From NCBI GenBank assembly GCA_029948255.1, contig JALIZF010001762.1, positions 186,001 to 250,000 on the forward strand: a stretch of DNA of 64,000 bases, given 5' to 3'. Within the stretch, counting starts at the first letter, position 1; each line of letters opens with the position of its first letter. Source of the stretch: Telmatactis stephensoni (lineage: Eukaryota; Cnidaria; Anthozoa; Actiniaria; Isophelliidae). The notes below the pieces were generated by a model. That model was not told the origin of the DNA. It was given only the letters and a program-made list of their open reading frames with translations, and made no database searches. The position numbers were made by a program, and so were the translations under genes. Of the stretch, positions 1-11,700 are shown one piece after another.

Positions 1-924
1 ATCAACGGAATTGGTTTTGGATACAAGAAGTATGGTGATTGCATGCCTTTTCATGGAAAATTTGACTAGAAGAAATGTAAGTGATTGATATAAAAAAATA
101 GTTGAATTGCATTTTAGACGGTCTCTCTATTCAAATTGGTATGAGCACGTTCAGATTATTTCAAGACTGATATCGATCTCAGTTCTATTGTCGCAAGTAC
201 TGTGAACTATATCGTCTACTATACTAACCTTTAATAGGTTGAATCTGCAACGACCTACAAAAAGTATTATTATTCGCTATGTCTTTCATACATAAAAAAA
301 ATTACAGTTTCAATTGTGATTTGCTTTAATAGCCGATTAGTTTTTAGTAGCACGGAAAACAAAGTGGGCGGCATTGATTAACATTGATGTGTTACTCTTT
401 TCAAGTCGAGTTGTAAACAAAAAGATAATTGGGACTAAAAGCAGGTAGAAATGTGTCTTAACATAGGCAAATTAGGTAAAAGTATAAATGCTTTATTACT
501 AGAGACCTTAAGATTGACGTTTTTGGCAAACTGCTAACGACAAACGACAAAAATTGACCTTGATTTTGATTTTATATTTTACTCTAATCATTAAATCAAT
601 CCAACAAGCAAATGGAGAACAAATTTCTTAACAACAGAAAATACAAATATTTTCACTAAAGTGAAAAAGCGGCTGAGGACGGACGGCTAAAGTTTGTCCA
701 GAGTTTGTCGTTTGGCGGTTGCCGTTTACCGTAAACGTCAATCTTAAGGTCTCTACTGTTTTTAGTTTTAACGTTCTGATGTTCCGGACCTCATATTAGG
801 ATATCTTAAAATTGAAAGAATAGCATTTTCCCTCACTGTCGGTCACCGCTTTGAAGTCGGTGAGCAACTATATATGCCGTATTCTTGTGTCGGAATGAAA
901 TTGTATATTCTTTCTGGCTAGAAA
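1..924 (+). repeat. Dispersed repeat family P, copy A (left part)
   Basis: Base-for-base similar in the same orientation to 24469-25347, and the similarity resumes after the LINE at about 2547-2740 (matching 25357-25520). Shared landmarks include GTGATTGCATGCCTTTTCAT and the segment ACCTCATATTAGGATATC. Copy A carries two insertions absent from copy B: a MITE at 501-754 and a LINE at about 925-2547. No coding potential is recognised. Confidence 0.85.
501..754. mobile_element. MITE with AGAGACCTTAAGATTGACG inverted termini
   Basis: Terminal inverted repeats AGAGACCTTAAGATTGACG and its complement bound 254 bp that are missing at the homologous point of copy B (about 25161). ACT flanks both ends, a possible 3-bp target duplication. 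A decayed relative ends at 13592. Confidence 0.75.
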
Positions 925-2475
925 TATGAAAAGAACCAAAGAGATCACTAAGTTGATAAACTTCACCATATCAAACAGTTCCTGGCCATCAGAGTGGAAA
1001 TCAAGTAACGTGACTCCAGTCTTCAAGAAGGACGACGACACACAGAAATCCAACTATCGGCCGATCTCCATTCTACCAGCGGTATCTAAAATCTGTGAAG
1101 AAGTTTTGTACGACCAGATTTACGATGCTATACAACCTCATCTTTCTTTGAACCTATCTGGCTTCCTTAAGACTCACTCATGCTGCACTGCCCTCTTAAA
1201 GATGACTGAGGATTGGAGAGAAAGCCTTGACGACAGAGAAGCTGTTATTGCTGTGGCTGTTGATTTAAGCAAAGCATTTGACTCTATCAACCATCGATTG
1301 TTGCTTGCAAAACTACGAGCCTACGGCTTCTCCCAACCAGCATTAGATCTAATGACATCTTATCTCCTGGAAAGGAAACAGCGAGTCAGAGTCAAGGGTG
1401 TGGTTTCTAGCTACAGCACCGTCAAAACTGGCGTGCCACAGGGTTCTTTATTGGGCCCTCTTCTGTTCAATATCTTTATCAATGATGTAAACTACAGCGT
1501 CCCAAACGTCTCACTCAGACTTTATGCTGATGATACCACAAGTTATGGTGCTGATGTCTCTCCAACTGTGCTAGAGTTTGTGGTCAACAAAGATCTGAAG
1601 ACGTTATCGTCCTGGTTCAGAAGTAACCACCTGAATGTCAACAACAGCAAAACACAGGCATTCTCCGTTGGCCCATGCAAGTACGACTATGGACTTTATT
1701 TGGACAGCACTAAGATAGACATTACTAATAATGTTAAGATCCTGGGGGTAACCCTGGATAGTAAACTTAATTTTAAGATCCACATCTCTGAGCAACTTAA
1801 GAAAGCTTATGCTAAGGCTGCTGCTTTGAGGCGAATTAGAAGATCTTTGCCCATCGATAAGATGATTATGCTATACAAGGCGTTTATTCTTCCACACCTA
1901 GAATACTGTGGTCCTTTAATGCTAGGTTTAGGTAAAGTTCAAAGCGACCGACTAGATAACGCTAATTATTATATTCTTAGATCTGTGTTAGGCTATGGTA
2001 AAACTGTTCCATATGAGCAGATATTAAGTACCGTCGAACTATCTAATCTCAAGAAACGACGTATCTATCAGTCAATGGTATTACTTTATAAGAGTTTATA
2101 TGGAGATGGTCCTCAGTATATAAAGAATCTTTTTAGCTTTAGAAAAACACATTATAATCTCAGGGGAGATGGATATAAGCTAGCTATACCTAGGTTTAAC
2201 TTATTATGGAAGAAAAAATCATTTAGCTATATGGCTGCTAACGTTTGGAATAGTCTTCCCAACAAAGTTCATAATGCAGCGAGTCTAACTGAATTCAAAA
2301 GCAACCTTAAGAAAGCCATTCTTTAGATTCTTCAGTTCAATTTATTTTCTATAACTATTGATAATTTCATACCATTTTTTTCTATATTATGTTTCCAAGT
2401 TATAATTAATTTATGTTGTTCACACACGTTCGTATTTTGAACGAGTTTCTAGCTCCTGGACGATACGTGTTTAAA

Positions 2476-2547
<72 letters not shown>
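925..2547 (+). mobile_element. 5'-truncated APE-type LINE (CR1/L2/Jockey-like), RT domain open
   Basis: The open frame 926-2326 (466 residues) is a reverse transcriptase and C-terminus: NYRPISILP at 43, catalytic VAVDLSKAFDS near 110, GVPQGSLLGPLLF 169-181, YADD 200-203, and the end-of-protein signature NVWNSLPNKV...FKSNLKKAIL. The upstream endonuclease is missing and the frame begins abruptly where the paralogous repeat (25345) is broken, so this is a 5'-truncated insertion. The 3' tail passes from AAATAAATAAATAA into (TAA)n up to 2547. There are no internal stops in the remaining frame, so it is fairly young. Exact clade assignment is uncertain. Confidence 0.88.

Positions 2548-2549
<2 letters not shown>
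2474..2549 (+). repeat. (TAAA)n then (TAA)n LINE tail
   Basis: A short TAAA run followed by about 25 TAA units. It forms the 3' tail of the LINE. Confidence 0.9.
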
Positions 2550-3021
2550 CACTGTTTCGTCGTTTTGGAGTGATATTCAAATACTTTGAAAATAGATATC
2601 TACCCAATATTTCCTGATGAACTGATGAACCCTTGCGGACACGTACCCCGCTATTACGGACATCCCGGTAGTACGACTAATATAGCTTAAACCCCCTCCT
2701 GGCATTGCAGACATCCCGCTATATTAATTAACGGCTGAATCTTCTTGAGATCGAAAATTTACACTTAAAATTCTTTTTACATTTTTTTAGATAGCAAGAA
2801 CATTTGGTACAATGAATTCGAATTACACGCAATAGGCCCTTTGCAGCTAGAGGTCGCGTGAGCTTATCTCCACTAAGTCAAGCATGCAGCTAGTTAATTT
2901 GAAATCCAGAAATGGAAAGAGTACCTCGAAATAAGTAAAAGTGCAAAGGTTTAGCTCAAAAAAGAAACAACATGAAAGATGACAGCAAATATGATGTTAA
3001 CGTTAGATAATTTCTTAACAT

Positions 3022-3078
3022 TTGTTTGGAAAAATGCACTGGAGAGCAAGGGTCTCCAGTGCTATTTTTCCAAACGAA
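3022..3078. repeat. Short hairpin
   Basis: GTTTGGAAAAA-TGCACTGGAGA pairs with TCTCCAGTGCTATTTTTCCAAAC around a short loop. It lies in otherwise unassigned repeat DNA (2750-3490), where I see no gene. Confidence 0.6.
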
Positions 3079-3169
3079 TCTAAAGAAAACATCCGAACTT
3101 GAACAAGCCGTCATTATGCTTGTGGGACATCTCATGACCTGAACATTTATACTTTTTACTGATTTCGAT

Positions 3170-3335
3170 GATCAGGACCATATTTTTACACTTTTTAGTC
3201 ATGCGCTATCCGCAAATCATTGTTCAAACATTCACACGTACAAGCTCCGGTATTAATTTAGCCGTGTTTTTAACAGGAAATCGTACAATAATAAGGATGA
3301 TATTTTTATAATTTCTAACTTCAGCTGCAAAGCTA
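3170..3335 (+). repeat. Direct repeat, copy 1 (partner at 5172-5575)
   Basis: The stretch from GATCAGGACCATATTTTTAC to AAATCGTACAATAATAA is repeated almost exactly at 5176-5296. There it is interrupted by the nested MITE of 5297-5534, so this copy shows the empty site. Confidence 0.85.
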
Positions 3336-3499
3336 AGGGCCTATTTGCCCATTATACTTGACGCTATTTTCCTGCGTCAAGACTTGCTTAATTTAAGTTG
3401 GCCCGTACCTATTGATTTGTTTGTTGGGCATGAATTTCAATCGCGTCTTTTTACATCAAAACGTTGTCTGATAAATTTGTAGCCATTTGTCTACAAGCC

Positions 3500-3845
3500 T
3501 AGTCCAGTCCCAGACTCTCTTTCTTGCCGCTCCAGGACTCGCGGAGAAAGAGAGTCCAGTATAACTTGCATGCGCATGTGCAAAATGAGCCAATCAGATT
3601 AAAGTTTTGTTTTGAGAGATTGCAATATGCAAATGTCAATGGCTTTCCGAAATGAGACTGATATCGTGTATACAAAACGCTTTCTTCTTCAGCCATATTG
3701 AATCATTAGACGACTTTATTTAGGATTTGTAACCACGCGATCACCACATTCATGTCACTAAGCTGACATGCGCATGCAAGTTATACTGGACTCTCTTTCT
3801 CCGCGAGTCCTGGATCGGCAAGAAAGAGAGTCTGGGACTGGACTA
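3500..3845. mobile_element. MITE with about 80-bp TIRs and a 10-bp target duplication
   Basis: It begins TAGTCCAGTCCCAGACTCTC and ends with the near-perfect reverse complement. The sequence TCTACAAGCC is present immediately on both sides (3490-3499 and 3846-3855). The long TIRs and 9-10 bp duplication suggest a Mutator-like non-autonomous element; the superfamily call is inference. Confidence 0.85.
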
Positions 3846-4463
3846 TCTACAAGCCTTGAAATTTGTACCGGTAATTATTTTTCTGCGAATTAGATCAAGT
3901 AATTCGAGATATCAGACGATTTTTTTCGAAGGTGAATTTTTTCCTATTACGTCAATCAAGTATAAAGGTATAGAGGACTACATACAACATGTATCGCGCC
4001 AATTTAATCCTTAGAAGTTGCGATACAAAATTTGCGCTGCCTGTTACGACGCAATATTATGTAGTCAAAACTACCGCCAAAATCTCAACAAAATTTCAAA
4101 AACAGCGAGAACTATATCTGCTGTAAGAAAGACAAATACCAATTGTAACTTGTGAACAAAATATGGAGAGATGAGAAGCTATAAAACGCCAATGTTATCC
4201 TCAAGCAAATTTGGGGAGTAATTTTTGTGACCACGAGGTGAGCGTTGCAAATTTGTATTACTTCGACTTCTACAAATTCTGTCGAATTGTTTCGTGAAAT
4301 TTTCTAGGTATGGGATAGAACAAGACGTTAACATACCTTTAGCCAAGTGTCGTTGTGTTTGCTGCACTAGGTATAATTCAGTAAGCTTCAAAAGTAGACA
4401 ACTTCATCGAGTCGACGTTTGAGCTGCTAAGGTAAAGCCCTCATGGTTTGTTAATTTATTCAA

Positions 4464-4598
4464 AATAACACCTTTCTATCTGTTGCAAAATTCCGCACGG
4501 GATCCAGACTTATGGGAATAAAGACAGTAGTTCTCTGAATACAATTGCTTCTGAGTCTAAATCCCGTATGGAATTTTGCAACAGATAGTGTTGTTATG
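4464..4598. mobile_element. Fold-back MITE
   Basis: Arms with CTATCTGTTGCAAAATTCC pair with GGAATTTTGCAACAGATAG. The arms are about 38 bp with a few mismatches around a 60-bp centre. No target duplication is clear. Confidence 0.7.
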
Positions 4599-4678
4599 AA
4601 CAAGGTTTTGATGTAAAAAGATGCGATTGAAATTCATGCCCAACAAACAAATCAATAGGTACGGGCCACCTTAATAAG

Positions 4679-4899
4679 AATAGACCATTTCACGGTTGTC
4701 GTGGCTCAACCTCAGCCTCGACAGTGTGTAATATATTCTTTAGAAATTGACTGCAGCCCATGGTAATGTTAGGAATGTACACATCAACAAACAATCGAAA
4801 CACTTTAAAATTCCGCGGGCTGTAGTCAAATTCTAAAGAATATATATTACACGGTGTCGAGGCTGAGGTTGAGCCACGACAACCGTGAAATGGTCTATT
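4679..4899. mobile_element. Fold-back MITE (AATAGACCATTTCACGG termini)
   Basis: The arms of about 70 bp are strongly complementary, including CAACCTCAGCCTCGACA and its complement. A diverged relative of the left arm begins at 48231 inside amt intron 7 (AATAGACCATTC, then CAGCCTCGACTG and ATAATATATTCTTT). Confidence 0.8.
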
Positions 4900-5296
4900 A
4901 GTGAATCTTGACATGGAGTTAAAAAACTAAAGGGGCGTTACAACAATAAGGATTAATCAGTTTTGCCCGTATGAATGAAAAAAAAAAAAACCCTAACCAA
5001 ACGCATCATGCATGATCAGTTTCATTTGTCAAATGCAATAAATTTGTGCTGAAAAGGTATTAGCTTTTTATGACCAAGAAGATCTGTCACGTGACATTTG
5101 TTCGTGCAGACGATTGTCCCACGAAAATTTGTCAAATGTGTTGTTCACAGGCCATCAACCAAAGCGTTTTGCATGATCAGGACCATATTTTTACACTTTT
5201 TAGTCATGCGCTATCCGCAAATCATTGTTCAAACATTCACACGAGCTCTGGTATTAATTTAGCCGTGTTTTTAACAGGAAATCGTACTATAATAAA

Positions 5297-5534
5297 GGCG
5301 CTGTTACACTGTGCAATTTTCCCAGCAACTTGTCTCGCAACGGCGTTGCAAAACAAGTTACAGAGAGAATTATGGCGCTGTTACACTGTGCAATTTTCCT
5401 CAGCAACTGACCAAAAATATTGCAAGTTGCTGAGGAAAATTGCACAGTGTAATAGCGCTATAATTTTCTCTGCAACTTGTTTTGAAACGCCGTTGCGAGA
5501 CAAGTTGCTAGGAAAATTGCACAGTGTAACAGCG
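5297..5534. mobile_element. Self-nested palindromic MITE
   Basis: The outer hairpin arms start GGCGCTGTTACACTGTGCAA and end with the complement. An inner hairpin with the same terminal sequence occupies 5374-5459 inside the outer element, flanked by GAATTAT and ATAATTTTC. The homologous copy at 3170-3335 lacks the whole element. Confidence 0.85.
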
Positions 5535-5865
5535 ACTTAAGGATGATTTTTTTTTAAATTTCTAACTTTAAAAATGAAGTAAAAGAATGAAGAAAAGAAT
5601 GAAAGTTTATTAATTAGTTTAGCCCGATACACTAGCCAATAGAGGAGTTGTTAAAAATTGTTACTTCATATTATACCTATTTCAAAAAAGATTGTCCTTG
5701 TTGATTTGTTGCGTACTGTATATTGCAGAGCCGATATCAAGACAAACATGTATCGTGAATATATAATTTTTATGATGTTTCATGAATAAAATATATTCAA
5801 AATGCAAACTATCTACTTCTGTTCTAACCTAAAAGGCTATAGAGAGACATTATGTAAGGGTTAAA

Positions 5866-6275
5866 CGGAATGAACACGAGTGTTCCATGGGATATAGAGT
5901 CCCTAGCATTAGATAAAAGGCCACGAGGACTCTACATCACATGGGACACGAGTGTTCATTCTCTTACTGTCTTAGAATATGATCACAGTTTCGAGCGGTC
6001 GACTCACACTTTACCCGCTTTTATTGTCAAATTGTCTAGAGGTTTATTTGTTTTGCGTACATTTTAGTATGTTCCAGTGTAAATTGACGAGGCACATTTG
6101 GACCGGCAGGCTGGAGGCCGCTTTGACTACAGAACAAGACTTTTTTAGCGATGGAAAATGTCAGAATATATGAGATGAATACTAAATCTAAAAAAAGAGC
6201 GAAGAGCTAGATGACAGCAAAACAAAGTCGCTATTCACTTGCTATCAAACTTGAAAACACAAGTTTCAAGTATCA
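5866..6275 (+). repeat. Dispersed repeat family Q, copy 1
   Basis: Matches 26515-26940 in inverted orientation: GAACACGAGTGTTCCATGGG, TATCTAATGCTAGGGACTC-like text, CTGGAGGCCGCTTTG, and AGCGAAGAGCTAGA. Two overlapping short frames here look like shadows. Confidence 0.75.
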
Positions 6276-6602
6276 CAGTAAGCTAGAGATTGTGGCATTA
6301 TTTAGCTAAATACATCGAATGCTATTCAAACTCATTGAATATTCATGAGCCTTCCGGATGACGTCATTAGCATTATTTAAGGATACATTAATTATGCATA
6401 AGTGTCAGTTGCCGCGAAGTTGACTGCAAGACAGAGTCGCTCAAGATGACAGATCGTCCGCCCAGCAGTTTCTACACCTTTCATGGCTTCAAGATGATAG
6501 ATCTTCAGCCCAGATCTTCAAAATAGGATCGTCAGCTTGGAAACCATTGATGGCTATATTTACTTCTGCCGTCGTTCTTGGAACCGTGAGTGAAACATAA
6601 TT

Positions 6603-6839
6603 ATGTCTTCGGGTCGAAGAAGATGCTTTAGTTGTCCAATGGATCAGAATCAAACATGGCGATTTTGCTCGTCTGCTCGGGAGAATGAGGATGAGAGGCA
6701 TATTCTCTTTGCTTATTGCGGTGAGTCTGCGGTATTTAATGTTAGTGTTGGCTTTGTTGAACTTTCACAAACCATCGGCGGATTGGAGGGTTGCCAGCCG
6801 AGAGAGAGCTGCCAGCCGTGGAAAGGTTTTGTGATTTAA
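6603..6839 (+). other. Unrecognised Cys-rich open frame, possible exon
   Basis: A 78-residue frame starts MSSGRRRCFSCPMDQNQTWR and continues FCSSARENEDERHILFAYC, with cysteine spacing that could bind zinc. At 6720 the Cys-rich part meets GTGAGT, a good donor, so it could be a first exon or a transposon ORF. I recognise no family and found no partner exon. Upstream (6276-6600) I see nothing else. Confidence 0.2.
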
Positions 6840-7134
6840 GCCGTAGTATTGATTTTCTTGGCTCTTAAACGAATCCGGCTTCATGTCTTTGTGGTCTGTT
6901 TTTGAAATTTTATAATTTCCATTGCTTGTTGAGTTCAAATTTGCCGCCGCTGAATACTAATTAGGCGTCGTTTTTCTCGCTTCGGTTACCTCGTGCTCGA
7001 TTGGTTCGGCTTGTTGTGATGGTTTTCATTGTGGCGTGTTAATTTTAGTTTGTGCAATTATTGCTACAATTCGCGTTTTTCTTCAATTTTTCAAATAGTT
7101 GTGTTTTGTTTTGTTTTTGCAAAATTTCAAGTGC

Positions 7135-8720
7135 TAGACCGAGAGAAGCCTTAGCCTAGTCAAGGGCTGACTGAGCTAAAGTCTAAGCCAAGTCAAGGGT
7201 TATAGATCGAGTCAAGGGCTGGCCGAGTTAGGGTCTAAGCCGAGTCAAGGGCTATAGATCGAGTAAGGGCCTTAGCCGAGTCAAGGGCTGGCCGAGTTAG
7301 GGTCTAAGCCGAGTCAAGGGCTATAGATCGAGTAAGGGCCTTAGCCGAGTCAAGGGCTGGCCGGGTTAGGGTCTAAGCCGAGTCAAGGGCTATAGATCGA
7401 GTAAGGGCCTTAGCCGAGTCAAGGGCTGGCCGAGTTAGGGTCTAAGCCGAGTCAAGGGCTATAGATCGAGTAAGGGCCTTAGCCGAGTCAAGGGCTGGCC
7501 GAGTTAGGGTCTAAGCCGAGTCGAGGGCTAGACCGAGTTAGGGCCTAAGCCGCGTCAAGGGCTAGCTAAGTAGGCCGTTCTAAGCTTAGTCAAGGGCTGA
7601 CCCAGTGAGGAACTAAGCAGAGTCAAGGGCTGGCCAAGTTTGGATCTGAGCTTAGTCAAGGGCTAGACCGAGTGGGGGCCTAAGGCAAGTCACGGGCTAG
7701 ACCCAGCGGGGGCGTAAGTTGAGTCGAGTTGTGTGATTAAGCGCTAGCCGTGTCAAGATCTGATCTATTTATGTCCAAAGTGGAGCTAAGCGCAAAACCG
7801 AGAAAGGGTGTAAGCAGAGTCATGGGCTGGCCAAGTTAGGGCCTAAGTTTAGTCAAGGACCGACCAAGTTAGGGTCCACTTGCTCCAATTCAAGGGTTAG
7901 ACAGAGTGGGAGCCTACGTCGAATCAAAGGCTGGTCGAATTTGCATCTAATCGAGTCGAGGGCTAGGTTGTGTGATTAATGTCCTAAGTGGAGTGAAGCA
8001 CAAGATCCAGAAAGGTTCTAAGTTGAGTTAACAGATGAGGGTCCATGTCGGGCCCCTAAAAGTCTGGAGCAGGTAAGGGTTTTAGCCGTACATGGTAGTA
8101 GGAGCTAGACAAGGGCCTGAGTCATCTCAAAGATTTGTCAGACCGAATTTATTGCAAATAGTGGATGGTGGAGCAGAGAAGTTCTTCTATCCTTGTTTGG
8201 GTCTAAGCTTAGTCAAGGACCAGACCCAGTGAGGGCCTTAGCCAAGTCAAGGGTTGGCCAAGCTAGTGTCTAAAGTTTAGTCAAGGGCTAGACCGAGTGG
8301 GTGCCTGAGCCTAGTCAACGGCTGACCGAATTAGAGTCCAAACCGAGTTAGGCCTAAACCAAGTAAGGCCAAGTTAGGGCCTACGTTTAGTCAAGGGCTG
8401 ACCAAGTTAGCGTCTACATGCAACGATTCAAGCTATAGGGATAGACCGAGTGAGGGCCTAATCAAGTCGAAGACTGCATGGTTGAATTCCTACCTAAGCC
8501 GAGCCAAGGGCTATAGGTTGTGTGATTGCGCCGTGTCAAGATCTGGCTTACTAATGTCTTAAGTGGAGCTAAGTACAAGACCGAGAAAGGGTCTAAGTCG
8601 AGTTAAGGCTAGCGGATGTGGGTCCATGTCGGGCGTCTAAAGGTCTGGAACGGATAAGGATTTTAGCCGCATATAGTAGTAAGGGCTAGACAAGGGTCTG
8701 AGCCATCATAAAGATTTGTT
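7135..8720 (+). repeat. Multi-scale minisatellite (33-36 bp units, 69-bp higher order)
   Basis: The core unit reads GAGTCAAGGGCTGGCCGAGT plus TAGGGTCTAAGCC. From about 7209 to 7553 a 33-mer and a 36-mer (ending AGTAAGGGCCTTAGCC) alternate, giving an exact 69-bp period (7278, 7347, 7416, 7485). Downstream to 8720 the units are degenerate, and blocks of about 200 bp recur: the GTCCATGTCGGGC to AAGATTTGT block at about 7963-8140 recurs at 8575-8720. There is no long open frame in any register. Confidence 0.9.
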
Positions 8721-11700
8721 GTAAAGACAGTTTTCTTTTCCTTGTGGTTTTTGTTTCCCTTTTCAACCGAATTTATCGTGAACAGCGGTGGAGCTGTAAA
8801 GTTCTTTTCTTTTTTGTTTTCTCCTTTTCGTTTTCAACTTCCAAAATCAAATATATTTTGAACAGGCTAGAGGCACGGTGCAGAGAAGGTCTTCAGTAGA
8901 GGTTCGAAAACTTTAAAGTGTCAAGTTTTATCCTGCATGCAGGACACAACTCACTGCTGGGCGGACGATTGCCGAGAAGCACCTGCATGGTAGACGCAAT
9001 AGAAGGGTACGAAATGCAAGCAGCTTGTCCTACTGAGTATGCTGCATATTTGCACGGTATTTGTTTTTTTCTTGTGCAAATGTCAATGCGGGCACGTGAT
9101 TTCTTCACCTGGTATCGTTCCTATCATCTCGGCTACCGAATGCTGTCCGATCAAGTCCATTCTCAAAAGATTTCTTCCGCGGGTTCTTCTCACAGCTAGG
9201 AGGTATCCATCTTTCCCCAAACAATTGATTCGAGTATAGGGAAATGACCCCACAAGCGTATTGTCCAATAGGGCATTCCCTTGAGCTCGCCTTAGCGAAC
9301 TACGGTGGTCATTTTTCCTGGGCTTGGATTAGTTCTGTTCTTTTGGTTTTGTTTCATTTTCCCTGACCTTTTTTCGGGAGGGAATCTCCCCCTAGTCGGA
9401 GGTGAAGTTCGTCCATGAGTTTAGGGACGCCAAGCTCGGGAAAAATGACCCGTAAAGGCGATGAGTTTTGGGGGGCAGGTGACCCTGCCTGAATGTTTTT
9501 TTCCTGTGGAGTAGTCATCCAGTTTTATAAAGCCAAGGGGCGCTTAAAAAGGTTCGAAAGGCCGACTTTTGATGCCCAAGTTTGGTGAAATTAATCTTCT
9601 TTCTCGAAGGAAGCTTGTCCTCGATCGTTATTTTATACATTCGCAGTTTTTGAACCCCCGACTGAATAGATACTCTTTTCCAATGAGTTTTGGCATTCAT
9701 TCGACGTTTTTTCTTTGCATGTCTTTGCATTATCTTTCATTTCACGTTTTCTTCGAGGGAAGAATTCAATCGTTTTCTAGTAGGATTGTTAACATTGAGA
9801 GAGGTTGACAGTGCTGTCAAGGTGGCGCCATCTACTGTCTACCAGCTGCCGGGTCCTGATTCATTGGAGAAGTGCCATTGAATGTTATATTTCACCAAAC
9901 GCGAATTGACGACCTGCGTCAACATTCTTTACGGTAATTACAAAAGAAAAAAATAAACAAACAAACAAAACGAAATTTGAAGTAGTGTGATAGATAATTC
10001 TGATGTGAATTCAAGGTTGTGTCTGATGATACCCCTACAAATGTGAGAGTTTAAGCACGGTGTCTGTTTCCTTTCGGTGAACTACTTTCCTATCCTAGGA
10101 GAGTCGAGTTCCAGGGCCAAAGTGACCGCCTTTTCCCGGGGTCCCGTATATATGACAAATTGAGCTCGACTTGTCCTGAATTTTCTTTTGGGTGAGCTGT
10201 TTTCAGGGAGGCAAGCCAAACGCTCTTGCTTTTGAGACGCGATGGCGTTTCACCGGGAGAATGTCTAAATTGAGTTGGGCAATCTCGGCAGGACTACCGA
10301 TAAGCGTGCTCTAAAACCTTTGCATCAGTGTCTGTCAAGAAAAGTAGGGTATCTAGCCATTTCATGGAGTTACTGTCTGTACTTTGCTGGGGGCGGGTGT
10401 CGGCTTTCGAATCTCTAACACATTCCCGAGGTCGGCTGCAATGTTCGAATGTCCCGTGTGTATGCTGTGTTGTCTCACATGTTGAATTGCGTATATATTT
10501 TTCTAATCATGGATAGGTCATCGTTCGAGTTCTTGTCTCTCTGTTGATGGCTTTCAGTAAAGTGTCTATACATGCCTTATTTGGGAGTGCCCAAATCACG
10601 TTTCCGGAAACTCGGTTTGTTCTTTGTGTTTTTTAGTTTCATCGAAGTGGATTTCTTCCGGAAAGTACAGTTTGAATTGGGAAATGATTCGTAGTTACAT
10701 GTTCCCCTGAAGACTGGCTGAAAGCATGGACTATTTGTTGGACAAAATATCTTCTTCTTGAAATTAGTTTTGCTTCCCGCATGCGGTCATCACATTCGAT
10801 GAAAACGTGACTGGACAATGCGGGCTCAGGTGGGGCCTGGTTTCATGTCACATATCCACCTGGCATTTAAGACGGTATTCGACTAAATGTATAGGTTAGT
10901 CGTGATGAGGCAAGTAGATTTCCCCGTTCTCCCCGTCGTCTTTTAAGGTTCACTTGCGTGTGCAGCATTTGTGGAACATGATCTCGTGTGTCATATCGTG
11001 TTGTTGACTTGAGATGTGATCGACAATGTTTTTCTTCTCCTTCTTCTGTGCAACAATTTCCAGGGAGGGGTAAGTGTCCGGGTGATTTGGAATTTTCCTT
11101 AATTGCGTGCGTGATCCGTGGGATGAGATGGGAGTTTTGCTTGCTACGTGATTGACCTGCAATTGGTACGTGATTCGGGAATAATCAAGACCAGTCCCGT
11201 CCCCTAAGTTAAGGCAACGCCCCTGTGTCGGTTTTTGTTGATTGGCCCCAAAGTCAATGATCATTGCGTAGGCTTTGGCAAGATATCTATTTTAACGGTT
11301 CCGGATTGAGCGTACCAGGTAACGCAGCCAGGCCGTGTAGTGAGGACCTTGGGTGGTGCGTAACGTTTTCTAAAATAGTTATCTCCTTTAGGAGGAATTG
11401 TAAAAAATAATCGTCTTTCGGAATCATTTGGCCAACTCTCCAACTCGGTTTACTTAGTTTCTGGACTTTCTAAAGGAAGATGGAGCTCTTGGCTCAATTC
11501 TCGAACGTGGACAAAACTGGTGGTTTAAGCTGTTGGACAATCCATCTGGGATTCCGTAGTTTGCTTTTGAATTTGTGTAAACTGAATGATGTATGATTGT
11601 AAATCGGGCGATAGCTCTACATGTGCTCTAAATTAGAGTAGCTGAGTGTTTCACTATATGGTCAAGAATCTGTTATACTAGAGACGAATTTAGGATATGC

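Larger units (their letters stand above)
3396..4674. repeat. Inverted-repeat arms 3396-3466 and 4602-4674
   Basis: GGCCCGTACCTATTGATTTG and the following 50 bases reappear inverted at 4602-4674. The arms flank the 3500-3845 and 4464-4598 MITEs, suggesting an older TIR element loaded with later insertions. Confidence 0.7.

Noticed and set aside
5070..5540. 156-residue + frame
   Set aside because: It spans a direct repeat and the nested MITE; homologous DNA at 3170-3335 does not keep the frame.
7135..8720. CRISPR array
   Set aside because: Units are contiguous and degenerate with no unique spacers, and the context is eukaryotic.
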